This document shows positions 25,613-33,064 of a stretch of 64,000 bases of DNA, piece by piece (within the stretch, counting starts at the first letter, position 1; every line of letters starts with the position of its first letter). The notes under the pieces were generated by a model. The model did no database searches, was not told where the DNA came from, and saw nothing but the letters and a program-made list of their open reading frames with translations. Both the position numbers and the translations under genes were made by a program. Origin of the DNA: Fictibacillus nanhaiensis (GTDB lineage: Bacteria > Bacillota > Bacilli > Bacillales > Fictibacillaceae); assembly GCA_017052515.1 (NCBI GenBank), contig JAFHKR010000039.1:1984001-2048000 (forward strand). The letters run 5' to 3'.

Positions 25613-25637
25613 GCCGTATCACAAATCGTGATACGGC
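25613..25637 (-). other. Intercistronic stem-loop between binding protein and permease genes
   Basis: GCCGTATCAC / GTGATACGGC perfect 10-bp stem with a 5-nt loop but no U run. In ABC operons such hairpins often protect the upstream binding-protein mRNA and raise its level over the permease; here that is inferred. Confidence 0.7.
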
Positions 25638-25650
25638 AAAATATTTAAGT

Positions 25651-26718
25651 TTATTTCCAGCTAACTTCATTCATAATTTTAACAGCATCTGCATTGTTTT
25701 CACCTAACTCAGAAAGGTTAAGATCTTGTTCTTTAAACGGACCCCAAGACTTTAAAAGCTCTGAAGGTTCTACTTCTTTATTAACCGGATACTCGTAATT
25801 GGCTTCAGCAAATACTTCTTGAACTTTTGGACTAGACAGATATTCCATTAATTTTATAGCATTCTCTTTGTTGTTAGCGTGTTTCGTAACACCTATACCA
25901 CTAATATTGATGTGCGTTCCTGTTGTTTCTTGATTAGGGAAGAACACACTTAGCTGTTTAGCAACTTTCACTTCTTCAGGATCTTCTGAGTTCAACATCT
26001 GACCAAAATAGTATGAGTTCATGATGGCAACATCACCTTCACCAGCAGCGATACCTTTCGCTTGGTCTTTGTCACCACCTTGTGGATCACGAGCCATGTT
26101 TTTAACGATCCCTTCTGCCCACTTCTTCGCTTCATCTTTTCCGTTTAATGAAATAAAGGATGATACTAATGATTGATTGTAAATATTTTCTGATGAACGA
26201 ATCAGTACTTTACCTTTCCATTTGTCTTCAGTTAACGCTTCATAAGTAGATAGTTCTGATTTGTCTACTTTTTTCTGATCATATACGATAACACGTGCAC
26301 GTTTTGTTAGACCGAACCATTGATTGTCTTTATCTCTTAAATTATCAGGAATATTTTTATTTAATGTCTCACTTTCAACACTCTGTAAGAGGTCTTTATC
26401 TTTTGCCCAGTGTAAACGTCCAGCATCAGATGTGAAGAAAAGGTCTCCTTTTGTTGCTTTCCCTTCTCTTGTAAGACGCTCGATCAACTCATCTTCTTTA
26501 CCTTTAATAAGGTTGACTTTAATTCCTGTCTCTTTTGTGAAATCAGCAAAGATTTTATCATCAACTTCATAGTGACGACTTGTATATAGGTTTACTTCTT
26601 CTTTTTTTGTATCATTATTATTCGAACTTGCACCCTCGTTTGATTTACCACAGCCTGCTAAGACTAAAGCAGCTAGTAGGACCATTGTAACAACCGTAAA
26701 AAGATTCTTTTTAAACAT
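25651..26718 (-). CDS. Ferric iron ABC importer substrate-binding lipoprotein (FbpA/FutA-like)
   Basis: A 355-residue lipoprotein. The signal ends in the lipobox LVLAGC, with a Ser/Asn-rich linker after it. The mature part follows the class of ferric-binding proteins (EEVNLYTSRHYEVDDKIFADF, KRARVIVYDQKKVDKSEL, NSYYFGQM); the NSYY pair supplies iron-binding tyrosines in FutA/FbpA. AGAAGGAG lies ten bases before the ATG. It heads the operon and is directly under the Fur-box promoter, which supports iron as the ligand. Confidence 0.9.
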   Translation of the reverse strand: MFKKNLFTVVTMVLLAALVLAGCGKSNEGASSNNNDTKKEEVNLYTSRHYEVDDKIFADFTKETGIKVNLIKGKEDELIERLTREGKATKGDLFFTSDAGRLHWAKDKDLLQSVESETLNKNIPDNLRDKDNQWFGLTKRARVIVYDQKKVDKSELSTYEALTEDKWKGKVLIRSSENIYNQSLVSSFISLNGKDEAKKWAEGIVKNMARDPQGGDKDQAKGIAAGEGDVAIMNSYYFGQMLNSEDPEEVKVAKQLSVFFPNQETTGTHINISGIGVTKHANNKENAIKLMEYLSSPKVQEVFAEANYEYPVNKEVEPSELLKSWGPFKEQDLNLSELGENNADAVKIMNEVSWK

Positions 26719-26776
26719 ATGTCAGTTACTCCTTCTATGTATAAGTAATTGAAAACGATTATCAACTTCACTTCTA

Positions 26777-26804
26777 ATTATAATGATAATCATTCTCAAG
26801 TCAA
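26777..26804 (-). promoter_or_regulatory. SigA promoter of the ferric importer operon
   Basis: TTGACT (26799-26804), 16-nt spacer, TATAAT (26777-26782). The spacer is filled by the Fur box. Confidence 0.78.
26779..26797. promoter_or_regulatory. Fur box
   Basis: TATAATGATAATCATTCTC matches the 19-bp Fur consensus GATAATGATAATCATTATC at 17 of 19 positions and covers the promoter spacer and part of the -10 box, so Fe-Fur would block RNA polymerase. A further GATTATCA half-site lies near 26757. Confidence 0.85.
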
Positions 26805-26860
26805 CCGTTTTTTTAAATGTTTTTCTCTAATGAATTGTGCCTATCGATTCCTTACTTCCA

Positions 26861-26968
26861 TTGACAATTGATTGGAATGGAATGTTCGCGACTCCTCGCC
26901 TGCCCCAAGGGAAACCGAGCAACTGAAATAAGCTTCTTCCAAAGAGCAAGCAAGATTACGACAACAGC
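26861..26968 (+). repeat. Dispersed structured repeat, internally deleted copy
   Basis: TTGACAATTGATTG...GCGACTCCT is joined directly to CGCCTGCCCC...GAGCAACTG and ends ...TTACGACAACAGC. Compared with the copy at 27022 it lacks the roughly 60-nt stem arm between GACTCCT and CGCCTGCCCC; the deletion junction is exact. Confidence 0.72.
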
Positions 26969-27021
26969 GTTTTATACCGCTCTTATCTTATAAGATTGTT
27001 GCTTTGAACTCTTTGTCACCT

Positions 27022-27189
27022 TTGAAAATTGATTGTAGAGGAAGGTGCGAGACTCCTAAGGGACAGGCGGGCAGCTGAGACACTTAAGAGTGAAACGTAC
27101 GAATGTGGCTCAGCGCCTGCCCCGTGGAAAGCGAGCAGCCTGGAACGGAGATCAACACTTCCAAAAGCAACAAAGTTTACGACAACAAC
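27022..27189 (+). repeat. Dispersed structured repeat, full copy
   Basis: From TTGAAAATTGATTG to TTTACGACAACAAC. It contains the strong imperfect stem CAGGCG...CTGAGaCAC / GTGgCTCAG...CGCCTG. The motif GCGAGACTCCT...GGCGGG...AGCGAGCAGCCTGGAACGG is one I know as common in intergenic spaces of Bacillaceae. No open frame. It lies 55 nt from the deleted copy in the same orientation. Confidence 0.75.
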
Positions 27190-27204
27190 CTTCTAATAAG
27201 AAAT

Positions 27205-27240
27205 AAAAAAATCTCTTAGAAGTATCAGCTTCTAAGAGAT
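27205..27240 (-). terminator. Terminator of the GDSL hydrolase gene
   Basis: ATCTCTTAGAAG / CTTCTAAGAGAT perfect 12-bp stem then seven U on the minus strand. Confidence 0.92.
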
Positions 27241-27980
27241 CATTCCTGGTTTAAAGGCTTCCACTGGTTATAAACCCAGTTTCCTAATCTGTTATATCCT
27301 CTTCTATTGGGATGGATAGAATCAGAAAAATACAGTTTTTTCTCAACGTTTTCATAAAGTTCAAAGGTTGAGATGTATTTTGTAAGCGTGCTTGCCTGAC
27401 TCGCTTCTACGATTGCTTCATTCCAAGATTTAATACTCTCTGCAGCTGCAGGATCGTATTCTTTTCCGAAATAAGGATTATAAAGACCTAATACATAGAT
27501 AGGTGCAAAGGAATTGTTCTCCCTCACGACTGTAAGTGTTTTACTTAAGTTGTTTCTTAGCTTTTCTTTTCCAAGTACTAATTTCTGCTGTGGCAACTGA
27601 CGGAAGTTCCAGCCGGCAGCCTTACGAAAATCATTAGTTCCGATAAAAACAAAGATATGATCCGCTTGTCTTAATGACTTGATCACGACTCCATTATCCA
27701 ATTGTCTTAACAATTGGTCAGAACGCTGTCCAGAGATTCCAAAATTATTGATGATTACATTTCGTCCTGTTTGCTGCTGAATATTTCTTTTTACGATTCC
27801 AATATAACCTGTCTTGGATGGGTCACCCACTCCGTATGTTAAGGAATCTCCTAGTGCCACAACCTTCAAGGTTTGTGTTTCACTTGCTCCTTCAGTTTCT
27901 CCATAAAATTGAAAGACCAGGAATAGTATGAGGGCTAATCCTGCACCACCAATTAACCATTTCTTTGATACTTTCCTCAC
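27240..27980 (-). CDS. SGNH/GDSL-family hydrolase, membrane-anchored or secreted
   Basis: A 246-residue protein with an N-terminal hydrophobic helix (8-25) and the four SGNH blocks: VALGDSLTYGVG (Ser), NNFGISGQ (Gly), IGTNDFR (Asn) and DSIHPNRRG (Asp-x-x-His). It resembles B. subtilis YpmR-type lipases/acylhydrolases. It uses a GTG start behind GAGGACTTGAT. The substrate is unknown; esters on the envelope are likely given the location outside the membrane. Confidence 0.86.
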   Translation of the reverse strand: MRKVSKKWLIGGAGLALILFLVFQFYGETEGASETQTLKVVALGDSLTYGVGDPSKTGYIGIVKRNIQQQTGRNVIINNFGISGQRSDQLLRQLDNGVVIKSLRQADHIFVFIGTNDFRKAAGWNFRQLPQQKLVLGKEKLRNNLSKTLTVVRENNSFAPIYVLGLYNPYFGKEYDPAAAESIKSWNEAIVEASQASTLTKYISTFELYENVEKKLYFSDSIHPNRRGYNRLGNWVYNQWKPLNQE

Positions 27981-28054
27981 ATCAAGTCCTCGATTCTAGT
28001 TATTGTTATCTTACTTTTTACCATAACGAGGGAAAATATCAAGTAATGAATGTG

Positions 28055-28213
28055 TTATTTCAAACGATAATCTTCCGATGTAAGCGATGTATCTTCCCAA
28101 AGATTCTCTTGATCATAATAATAAGAATCTTTTTTCACGAATGTATGAATCAACATAGCAACTCCTCCACACAATAGGCTTGCCGGCACTAAGGCAATCA
28201 GAAAACCAGTCAT
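28055..28213 (-). CDS. Small single-pass membrane peptide
   Basis: A 52-residue gene missed by length filters. It starts ATG at 28213 behind CAGGAGGGATG. Residues 2-25 form a membrane helix (TGFLIALVPASLLCGGVAML) and the rest is an acidic, Tyr-rich cytoplasmic tail (KKDSYYYDQENLWEDTSLTS) ending in EDYRLK. A strong ribosome binding site and a clean helix-plus-tail organisation support it. I recognise no family. It is divergent from the TrkA_C membrane protein gene. Confidence 0.62.
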   Translation of the reverse strand: MTGFLIALVPASLLCGGVAMLIHTFVKKDSYYYDQENLWEDTSLTSEDYRLK

Positions 28214-28345
28214 CTACATCCCTCCTGTACAAAACTATATGAGGGGCCATAAATGTTTATGAAACGAATAAAATGTTTTATTTCCTCTATATAAATAGAA
28301 AATAAGGGTATACAGGTAAAGAAGAATTTTAACGGAGGTGACTTT

Positions 28346-29053
28346 GTGGGTTTTTTATTTACTTTGCTTTATTTTGCAATCATAGGAATCGTTATTGAAA
28401 TTAATGTTCTCCTGTTCACGTTAACAGGCTTAAAAAAAGAAATCGCTCGGTTTCAAGTCATCTCTATGTTTACGGCTACAGGTTTTACAACCGGAGAATC
28501 CGAATTAATTCTGGAGCATCCAGTACGCAGGCGTTTAAGCACGTTTCTTATATTGTTCGGAGTCTTTTCTTTAGCTGTTATCATTTCATCCATAAGCAAC
28601 ATCTTATCAGATGAATTTCGTTCGATCGAACTCGGGATCATTATCTTAGTACTCATCAGTTTATATCTAATCTTAAGCATTCCGAAACTAAAGAAATATA
28701 TGAAACAATCTTTTGAGAGTCATATGGAAAAAAATTACAACCTCTCAGATCTTCCGTTAAGAGATGTTATGTATTTTGAAGAAGATGATGTTGTTGTGGA
28801 ACTTCCCATTCATAAAGGTTCAAAGTTCATGGGTAAACAATTAAAAGATGTGATTCAAGTAGAGGACGATTTACTTGTATTGTTTATAAAGCGGGGAGAT
28901 GTAACGGTTAGGAGAGATAGTTACACAACAGAGATACAAGAGGGAGACATGTTATTTTTATATGGTCACCAAAAATCTCTTGAAGAAAGATTTAGTGATG
29001 AAATGAAAGAATTGAAATCAAAGAAAGACGTTGAGAATTCGAATGAGAAGTGA
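28346..29053 (+). CDS. Small membrane protein with C-terminal TrkA_C (RCK_C) domain
   Basis: A 235-residue protein with a GTG start behind ACGGAGGTGA. Residues 1-29 and 66-85 are membrane helices, 94-113 a third. Between the first two lies FQVISMFTATGFTTGESEL (36-54), which looks like the selectivity-filter loop of Trk/Ktr potassium transporters. From about 135 it is a TrkA_C ligand-binding domain (VVELPIHKGSKFMGKQLKDV, IQEGDMLFLYGHQ). It therefore looks like a one-repeat ion-conducting or regulatory subunit with a nucleotide/ligand sensor. This interpretation is inferred; the domain call is good. Confidence 0.7.
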   Translation: MGFLFTLLYFAIIGIVIEINVLLFTLTGLKKEIARFQVISMFTATGFTTGESELILEHPVRRRLSTFLILFGVFSLAVIISSISNILSDEFRSIELGIIILVLISLYLILSIPKLKKYMKQSFESHMEKNYNLSDLPLRDVMYFEEDDVVVELPIHKGSKFMGKQLKDVIQVEDDLLVLFIKRGDVTVRRDSYTTEIQEGDMLFLYGHQKSLEERFSDEMKELKSKKDVENSNEK

Positions 29054-29072
29054 TTTTATCACTTCTTTTTTT
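29047..29072 (+). terminator. Terminator of the TrkA_C protein gene
   Basis: GAAGTGAT / ATCACTTC stem with a 3-nt loop, then seven T. Confidence 0.85.
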
Positions 29073-29123
29073 ACTCCACCCCCATGAAAACAAATAGTAA
29101 GTGCGAATTAAACTTTAGATATT

Positions 29124-29151
29124 AAAAAAGAACCTCTTTTTGAAGAGATTC
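29124..29151 (-). terminator. Terminator of the 75-residue protein gene
   Basis: GAATCTCTT / AAGAGGTTC-type stem on the minus strand, then six U. Confidence 0.8.
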
Positions 29152-29155
29152 TTAA

Positions 29156-29383
29156 TTAACCAACTTCTCTAACTGTATCTGGTACGAATGATAACAATAA
29201 AGAAATAATATTATTAATTTGCTCTGGTGTTATATGTATACCATCATTTGCTAACAGTTCTTCTTTAAGTTTGATTATCGAATCTACTTCCTCAAGTCTT
29301 GCATCCGTCAAGCAATGGTCAATCGTGTTCAATAGTTCCAACAACTGATTGTTTTTATTGGTTATGTAATAAGTAGTATCCAC
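29156..29383 (-). CDS. Small helical protein of unknown function
   Basis: A 75-residue acidic, Leu/Asn-rich protein (NQLLELLNTIDHCLTDARLEEVDSI, ITPEQINNIISLLLSFVPD). The open frame runs far upstream, but the ribosome binding site AGTAGGGGGTG points to the GTG at 29383 (spacing about 8); two TTG codons just before it are alternatives. I recognise no family. The upstream region holds a perfect palindrome and a TGTCGAA heptamer like a Spo0A box. Confidence 0.55.
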   Translation of the reverse strand: MDTTYYITNKNNQLLELLNTIDHCLTDARLEEVDSIIKLKEELLANDGIHITPEQINNIISLLLSFVPDTVREVG

Positions 29384-29603
29384 CAACAAACACCCCCTAC
29401 TAACTATTATTATCGAAACTAAGGTCATTTTCCTACAAAAACAATTCGTCAAATGACGACATATCTTACTTTTTATGGATTTTACCCTATAATACCTACA
29501 CATTTCTGTCGAATGAAGTCGAAGGAAAAGGAAATAAGTCCTATCTTGGTCTTGGAAATTATCCATTTGTATTGAAAAGTTTATTTTTAAAACTAAAATT
29601 ATT

Positions 29604-30254
29604 TTAGTTGAATAACTTTGAAAGAGAAGCGAATGGAGATTCATTCACCTCTGACTTTGTTTTATACACTAATTTCTCAGGTTCAAAGAGCTTTGATTCT
29701 AAGAAAGAAGTGGGGTTTTTAACAAACTTGATCTTTCTATAAATCTTAGCTAGTATTCTGGCTGTGTTAATGGCATCATCAAGTGCTCTATGTTTAGAAC
29801 CTTCATAAACTAGCTCCATCGTCTGAAGCGCACGTGACAAGCCATATCGAAACCCCTTTTCACTATCATGAAGGATACTGAAATGAAATTGTATATCATT
29901 ATGATTAATAATCCAGTCCGTTTCAGCTTTATGAAATGTTGAATCTGTAATGAGCGCCCATTTATCTTCTGGTCCCCAAGAGCAAAGATAATAGTCGTCT
30001 ACTCCGATCCAAGACCTAAAATTTTCAATTGCCTCTGTATAAACGGGAGCAGAGATTAAATCTTTTTTTGTAATTCCCGTTAGATTTGTAATCCGTGTAT
30101 TTAATTTATCCATTTTAGGTTGTACGAACGATTGAAACGTATCCAATATTTTAAGTTCACCATCAACTTCAATCATTCGTATGGCACCTATCTCAATAAT
30201 CTCCGAGAGCCGGTTTGTCATCTCTAAATCATACACAATATATTGCATCCTCAT
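29604..30254 (-). CDS. DEDDh 3'-5' exonuclease (DnaQ/KapD-like)
   Basis: A 216-residue exonuclease with Exo I YDLEMT, Exo II in CSWGPEDKWALI and Exo III HRALDDAINTARI, the DEDDh set of metal ligands. A C-terminal extension of about 40 residues (FLESKLFEPEKLVYKTKSE...) is not part of the fold. It resembles KapD/ERI-type RNA or DNA exonucleases. GGAAGG lies eight bases before the ATG at 30254; the frame is open 23 codons further up. Substrate unknown. Confidence 0.83.
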   Translation of the reverse strand: MRMQYIVYDLEMTNRLSEIIEIGAIRMIEVDGELKILDTFQSFVQPKMDKLNTRITNLTGITKKDLISAPVYTEAIENFRSWIGVDDYYLCSWGPEDKWALITDSTFHKAETDWIINHNDIQFHFSILHDSEKGFRYGLSRALQTMELVYEGSKHRALDDAINTARILAKIYRKIKFVKNPTSFLESKLFEPEKLVYKTKSEVNESPFASLSKLFN

Positions 30255-30634
30255 ACACCTGCCCTTCCGCATTACTGCTTTCAAATGGATGTCTACCATA
30301 TATTGTAGTTGATTTGTTAACAAAATGAAATATTACAATAAGCATTCAATTCCTAGTCAGTCTTAGAAAAGCCTTAGAATCTATTTTTGTACGTCCATGA
30401 TTAAAGCCAGTTACGAAGACAAAGGCCATTGTCATAAATCACCATTGAATTGTCAATCACTAGCTTTTCATGTATATCCTTATTTTATGAAAATGATGTA
30501 ATTAAATGTCACTCTATTCAGAAACGGTTATAAGTTTATTCATCTGCCAAACTTTTCATTTTCAATTTTTGTACTCTTTTGTTACCATTGAAAGTGTCTG
30601 TTTAACAATATGAATTACATAATGAGGGTGTATC
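30255..30634. other. Intergenic region without a supported gene
   Basis: About 380 nt between divergent genes. I see no open frame with a ribosome binding site, no conserved RNA motif and no repeat. Promoters for both neighbours must lie here but none is clear enough to call. Confidence 0.5.
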
Positions 30635-31300
30635 ATGAAAAAACTTACAACATTATTTCTTATAATTGGATTACTTTTTGTAACAGCTTGTTCAAAGGAT
30701 ACGAAACAAAATGAACAAGAAACTGCCGAAACAAAGGCTGATAAACAAGATCCCACTGACAGTTCTTCTTCTGATTCAGAAAAAGAAGACTCGGAAGCAA
30801 CAGAGACAACAACTACCGAGGAAGAAAATACTACTGCTGAAGGTGAAGCAGAAAATGATGCTAGCGAACAAAAAGACTATCTTACTAGCGAGCATCAATT
30901 TGTAGCTAGTGAACTAACAAACTCTTCTGAAAAACAGATCAGCGAAAGATGGGGTAAACCGAACCGATCTGAAAAGATTAAGTTTCGTTACTCAGGCACC
31001 ACAGACTTCGTTCCCGCTATCGTTAACTACTATCAGAATGATAAATATGAAGTAACGTTTGTAGAAGGAAAAGCAGCTCGTCTCGTTTATTCTGTAATAG
31101 ATGAAGAGATCATGTTTAGTGAAGAAGAAATGACTAGAGCACTTGAACTAGCCGGTCTTCCTGTAGATGTTGAAGCAACAACGGACACAGATACAGCTTA
31201 TGTATACAACGACCTTGGTGATGTGTATGAAGTGACGATGTTCTCAAAAGGTGAATTCGTCGATTACTTATACATTATTTTAGATGAGGCTTACAAATAG
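30635..31300 (+). CDS. Lipoprotein with acidic linker and unknown C-terminal domain
   Basis: A 221-residue lipoprotein: MKKLTTLFLIIGLLFVTAC gives a lipobox VTAC at residue 19. Residues 20-90 are a Glu/Thr/Ser-rich linker, suited to crossing the cell wall. The C-terminal domain (LTSEHQFVASELTN..., ISERWGKPNRSEKI, DLGDVYEVTMFSKGEFVDYLYI) is alpha/beta and unknown to me. GAGGGTG precedes the ATG. It is single and lies upstream of the YjcZ-like gene. Confidence 0.78.
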   Translation: MKKLTTLFLIIGLLFVTACSKDTKQNEQETAETKADKQDPTDSSSSDSEKEDSEATETTTTEEENTTAEGEAENDASEQKDYLTSEHQFVASELTNSSEKQISERWGKPNRSEKIKFRYSGTTDFVPAIVNYYQNDKYEVTFVEGKAARLVYSVIDEEIMFSEEEMTRALELAGLPVDVEATTDTDTAYVYNDLGDVYEVTMFSKGEFVDYLYIILDEAYK

Positions 31301-31420
31301 ATTTCTATTCTGACAACAACTCTCTTAAAATGAGGCATTTATCTCCGTTTCTATGCTCATTCTACTTGCATAAAATGAGTTGAGGAGAGAAATCGGCTTC
31401 TCACGAAGAGGAGTGAAAAT

Positions 31421-31591
31421 ATGTCGTCGAGAAAGTACTGTTCTGATAGCTTTACGCTTTACGTGGTACTATTCGTGCTGCTCATTATTGTCGGAGCCGT
31501 CTCGTATAATGGAAACTGCTGTGTTTATGCTTACCCATGTTCTTATGGTTACGCAGCGAACGTACCAGTAAGTGGTTATTGGAACGTGTAA
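31421..31591 (+). CDS. YjcZ-like small membrane protein
   Basis: A 56-residue gene too short for a 60-codon filter. The helix FTLYVVLFVLLIIVGA matches the core of the YjcZ/YhdX-type sporulation peptides (PF09680), usually FALIVVLFILLIIVGA after a Gly/Tyr-rich head. Here the head is short and a Cys/Tyr-rich tail (NCCVYAYPCSYGYAANVPVS) follows. GAAGAGGAGTGA stands before the ATG and a strong terminator follows. An overlapping longer frame lacks these signals. Spore association is a family inference. Confidence 0.7.
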   Translation: MSSRKYCSDSFTLYVVLFVLLIIVGAVSYNGNCCVYAYPCSYGYAANVPVSGYWNV

Positions 31592-31600
31592 AAAAGAAGT

Positions 31601-31639
31601 GACCGCCATTTTCATAGAGAAGATGGCGGTCTTTTTTTT
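31601..31639 (+). terminator. Terminator of the YjcZ-like gene
   Basis: GACCGCCAT / ATGGCGGTC 9-bp stem, then eight T. Confidence 0.9.
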
Positions 31640-31643
31640 AGCT

Positions 31644-33050
31644 TTAGAGCTTATCTCTCATACAATCTGCGATCGGTTCAACCTCAGACCCTACAACAAC
31701 CTGTATATTTTGATTATTAAGCTTGATCAGACCTTTTGATCCTGCTTTTTTAAGTGCTTCTTCATCAACTTCTGACAAGTCTTTAATCTGAACCCGCAAT
31801 CTAGTAATACAGTTTTCTAGCAGCACGATATTGTCTTTTCCACCTAGTGCGTTTAAATATGCTGTTGCTGCCGTTTCGTACTTTTCACTCGCTGTAGAAG
31901 TTGCTGCAGCTTCTGATACTAGAGTTTCTTCATCTTCTCGGCCTGGTGTTTTCAAGTTCAGTTTTACAATTAGATAACGGAATAGACCATAGTATAGTAC
32001 AAAATAAACCGCACCCATCGGAAGTAACAACCAACCATTCTTCGAGATTCCTATGTTTAAGAAATAGTCAATCGCTCCAGCAGAAAACGTGAATCCATGA
32101 TGGATATCTAGTAATACTGCGACCGACATCGAAACAGCCGTTAGTACAGCATGAATCACATATAGTAAAGGAGATAGGAACATGAACGCAAATTCGATTG
32201 GTTCTGTGATACCTGTAACAAACGAAGTTAGAGCAAGACTTCCTAGCATTCCTGCAACTGCCTTCTTTCGGTGTTTTTTTGCTGTATGAATCATGGCTAA
32301 ACAAGCAGCAGGTAGCCCAAACATCATTACCGGGAAGAATCCAGCCATATAGAAGCCTGCCTTAGGATCTCCAGCAAAGAATCTCCATAGATCACCTGTA
32401 ACGACCTTCCCATTTTCACCTGTAAATTCACCAAATACAAACCATAAGAAGCTGTTGAGTACATGATGAAGTCCAAGTGGAATCAATAAACGGTTAAAGA
32501 ATCCGAATACACCTGCACCTATCGCACCGGCACTTGTAATCCAAGTAGCAACGTTTTCTAGTCCCATCTGAAGGTATGGCCATATAAATCCAAAAACAAG
32601 CGCTAGGAGTACCATCGTTCCAGCCGTTACGATCGGAACAAATCGTTTACCTCCAAAGAAAGAAAGCCATTCTGGCAGTTTCGTATTATAAAATTTATTA
32701 TATAAAAGTCCGGCTACGACCCCTGCTAGGATACCTCCTAAGACAGACATATCAAATTTCCCGTCATAATTCAGGTTTACTTCTGCAAACGTTTTGGCTC
32801 CTTCTGTTAGTACGAAGTAACCGATTGCTCCTGCAAGTCCAGCAGCTCCACTCCCATCTCTAGAGAGTCCTACTGCAACACCTATCGCAAACAAAAGCGC
32901 TAAATGACCAAAGATTGCGTTACCTGATGCAACTAAAAAAGGTATGTTTAATAAATCCTCTTGACCAAAACGTAACAAAAGTCCAGCTGCAGGAAGAACT
33001 GCGATCGGAAGCATGAGTGCCCGACCGATCCGTTGTAAGAAACCTAACAT
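31644..33050 (-). CDS. nagP: PTS N-acetylglucosamine permease, EIICB (NagP)
   Basis: A 468-residue IIC-IIB permease of the glucose/GlcNAc PTS family. The membrane IIC part (MLGFLQRIGRALMLPIAVLPAA, GITEPIEFAFMFLSP near 280) is followed by a IIB domain with the phospho-Cys in ENCITRLRV near residue 415. No IIA domain, so it must borrow one. The start at 33050 has AGAGGGG; the in-frame GTG that overlaps the murQ stop is rejected. It is the last gene of the amino-sugar operon, ending shortly before the convergent YjcZ-like terminator. GlcNAc specificity is inferred from similarity and context. Confidence 0.88.
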   Translation of the reverse strand: MLGFLQRIGRALMLPIAVLPAAGLLLRFGQEDLLNIPFLVASGNAIFGHLALLFAIGVAVGLSRDGSGAAGLAGAIGYFVLTEGAKTFAEVNLNYDGKFDMSVLGGILAGVVAGLLYNKFYNTKLPEWLSFFGGKRFVPIVTAGTMVLLALVFGFIWPYLQMGLENVATWITSAGAIGAGVFGFFNRLLIPLGLHHVLNSFLWFVFGEFTGENGKVVTGDLWRFFAGDPKAGFYMAGFFPVMMFGLPAACLAMIHTAKKHRKKAVAGMLGSLALTSFVTGITEPIEFAFMFLSPLLYVIHAVLTAVSMSVAVLLDIHHGFTFSAGAIDYFLNIGISKNGWLLLPMGAVYFVLYYGLFRYLIVKLNLKTPGREDEETLVSEAAATSTASEKYETAATAYLNALGGKDNIVLLENCITRLRVQIKDLSEVDEEALKKAGSKGLIKLNNQNIQVVVGSEVEPIADCMRDKL

Positions 33051-33064
33051 AATACCTACCCCTC

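Noticed and set aside
30340..30450. 29-codon minus-strand frame in the 30255-30634 gap
   Set aside because: No ribosome binding site and no terminator; chance frame.
31380..31571. 63-codon frame overlapping the YjcZ-like gene
   Set aside because: No ribosome binding site, irregular composition; the overlapping frame at 31421 has a strong site and a recognisable helix.
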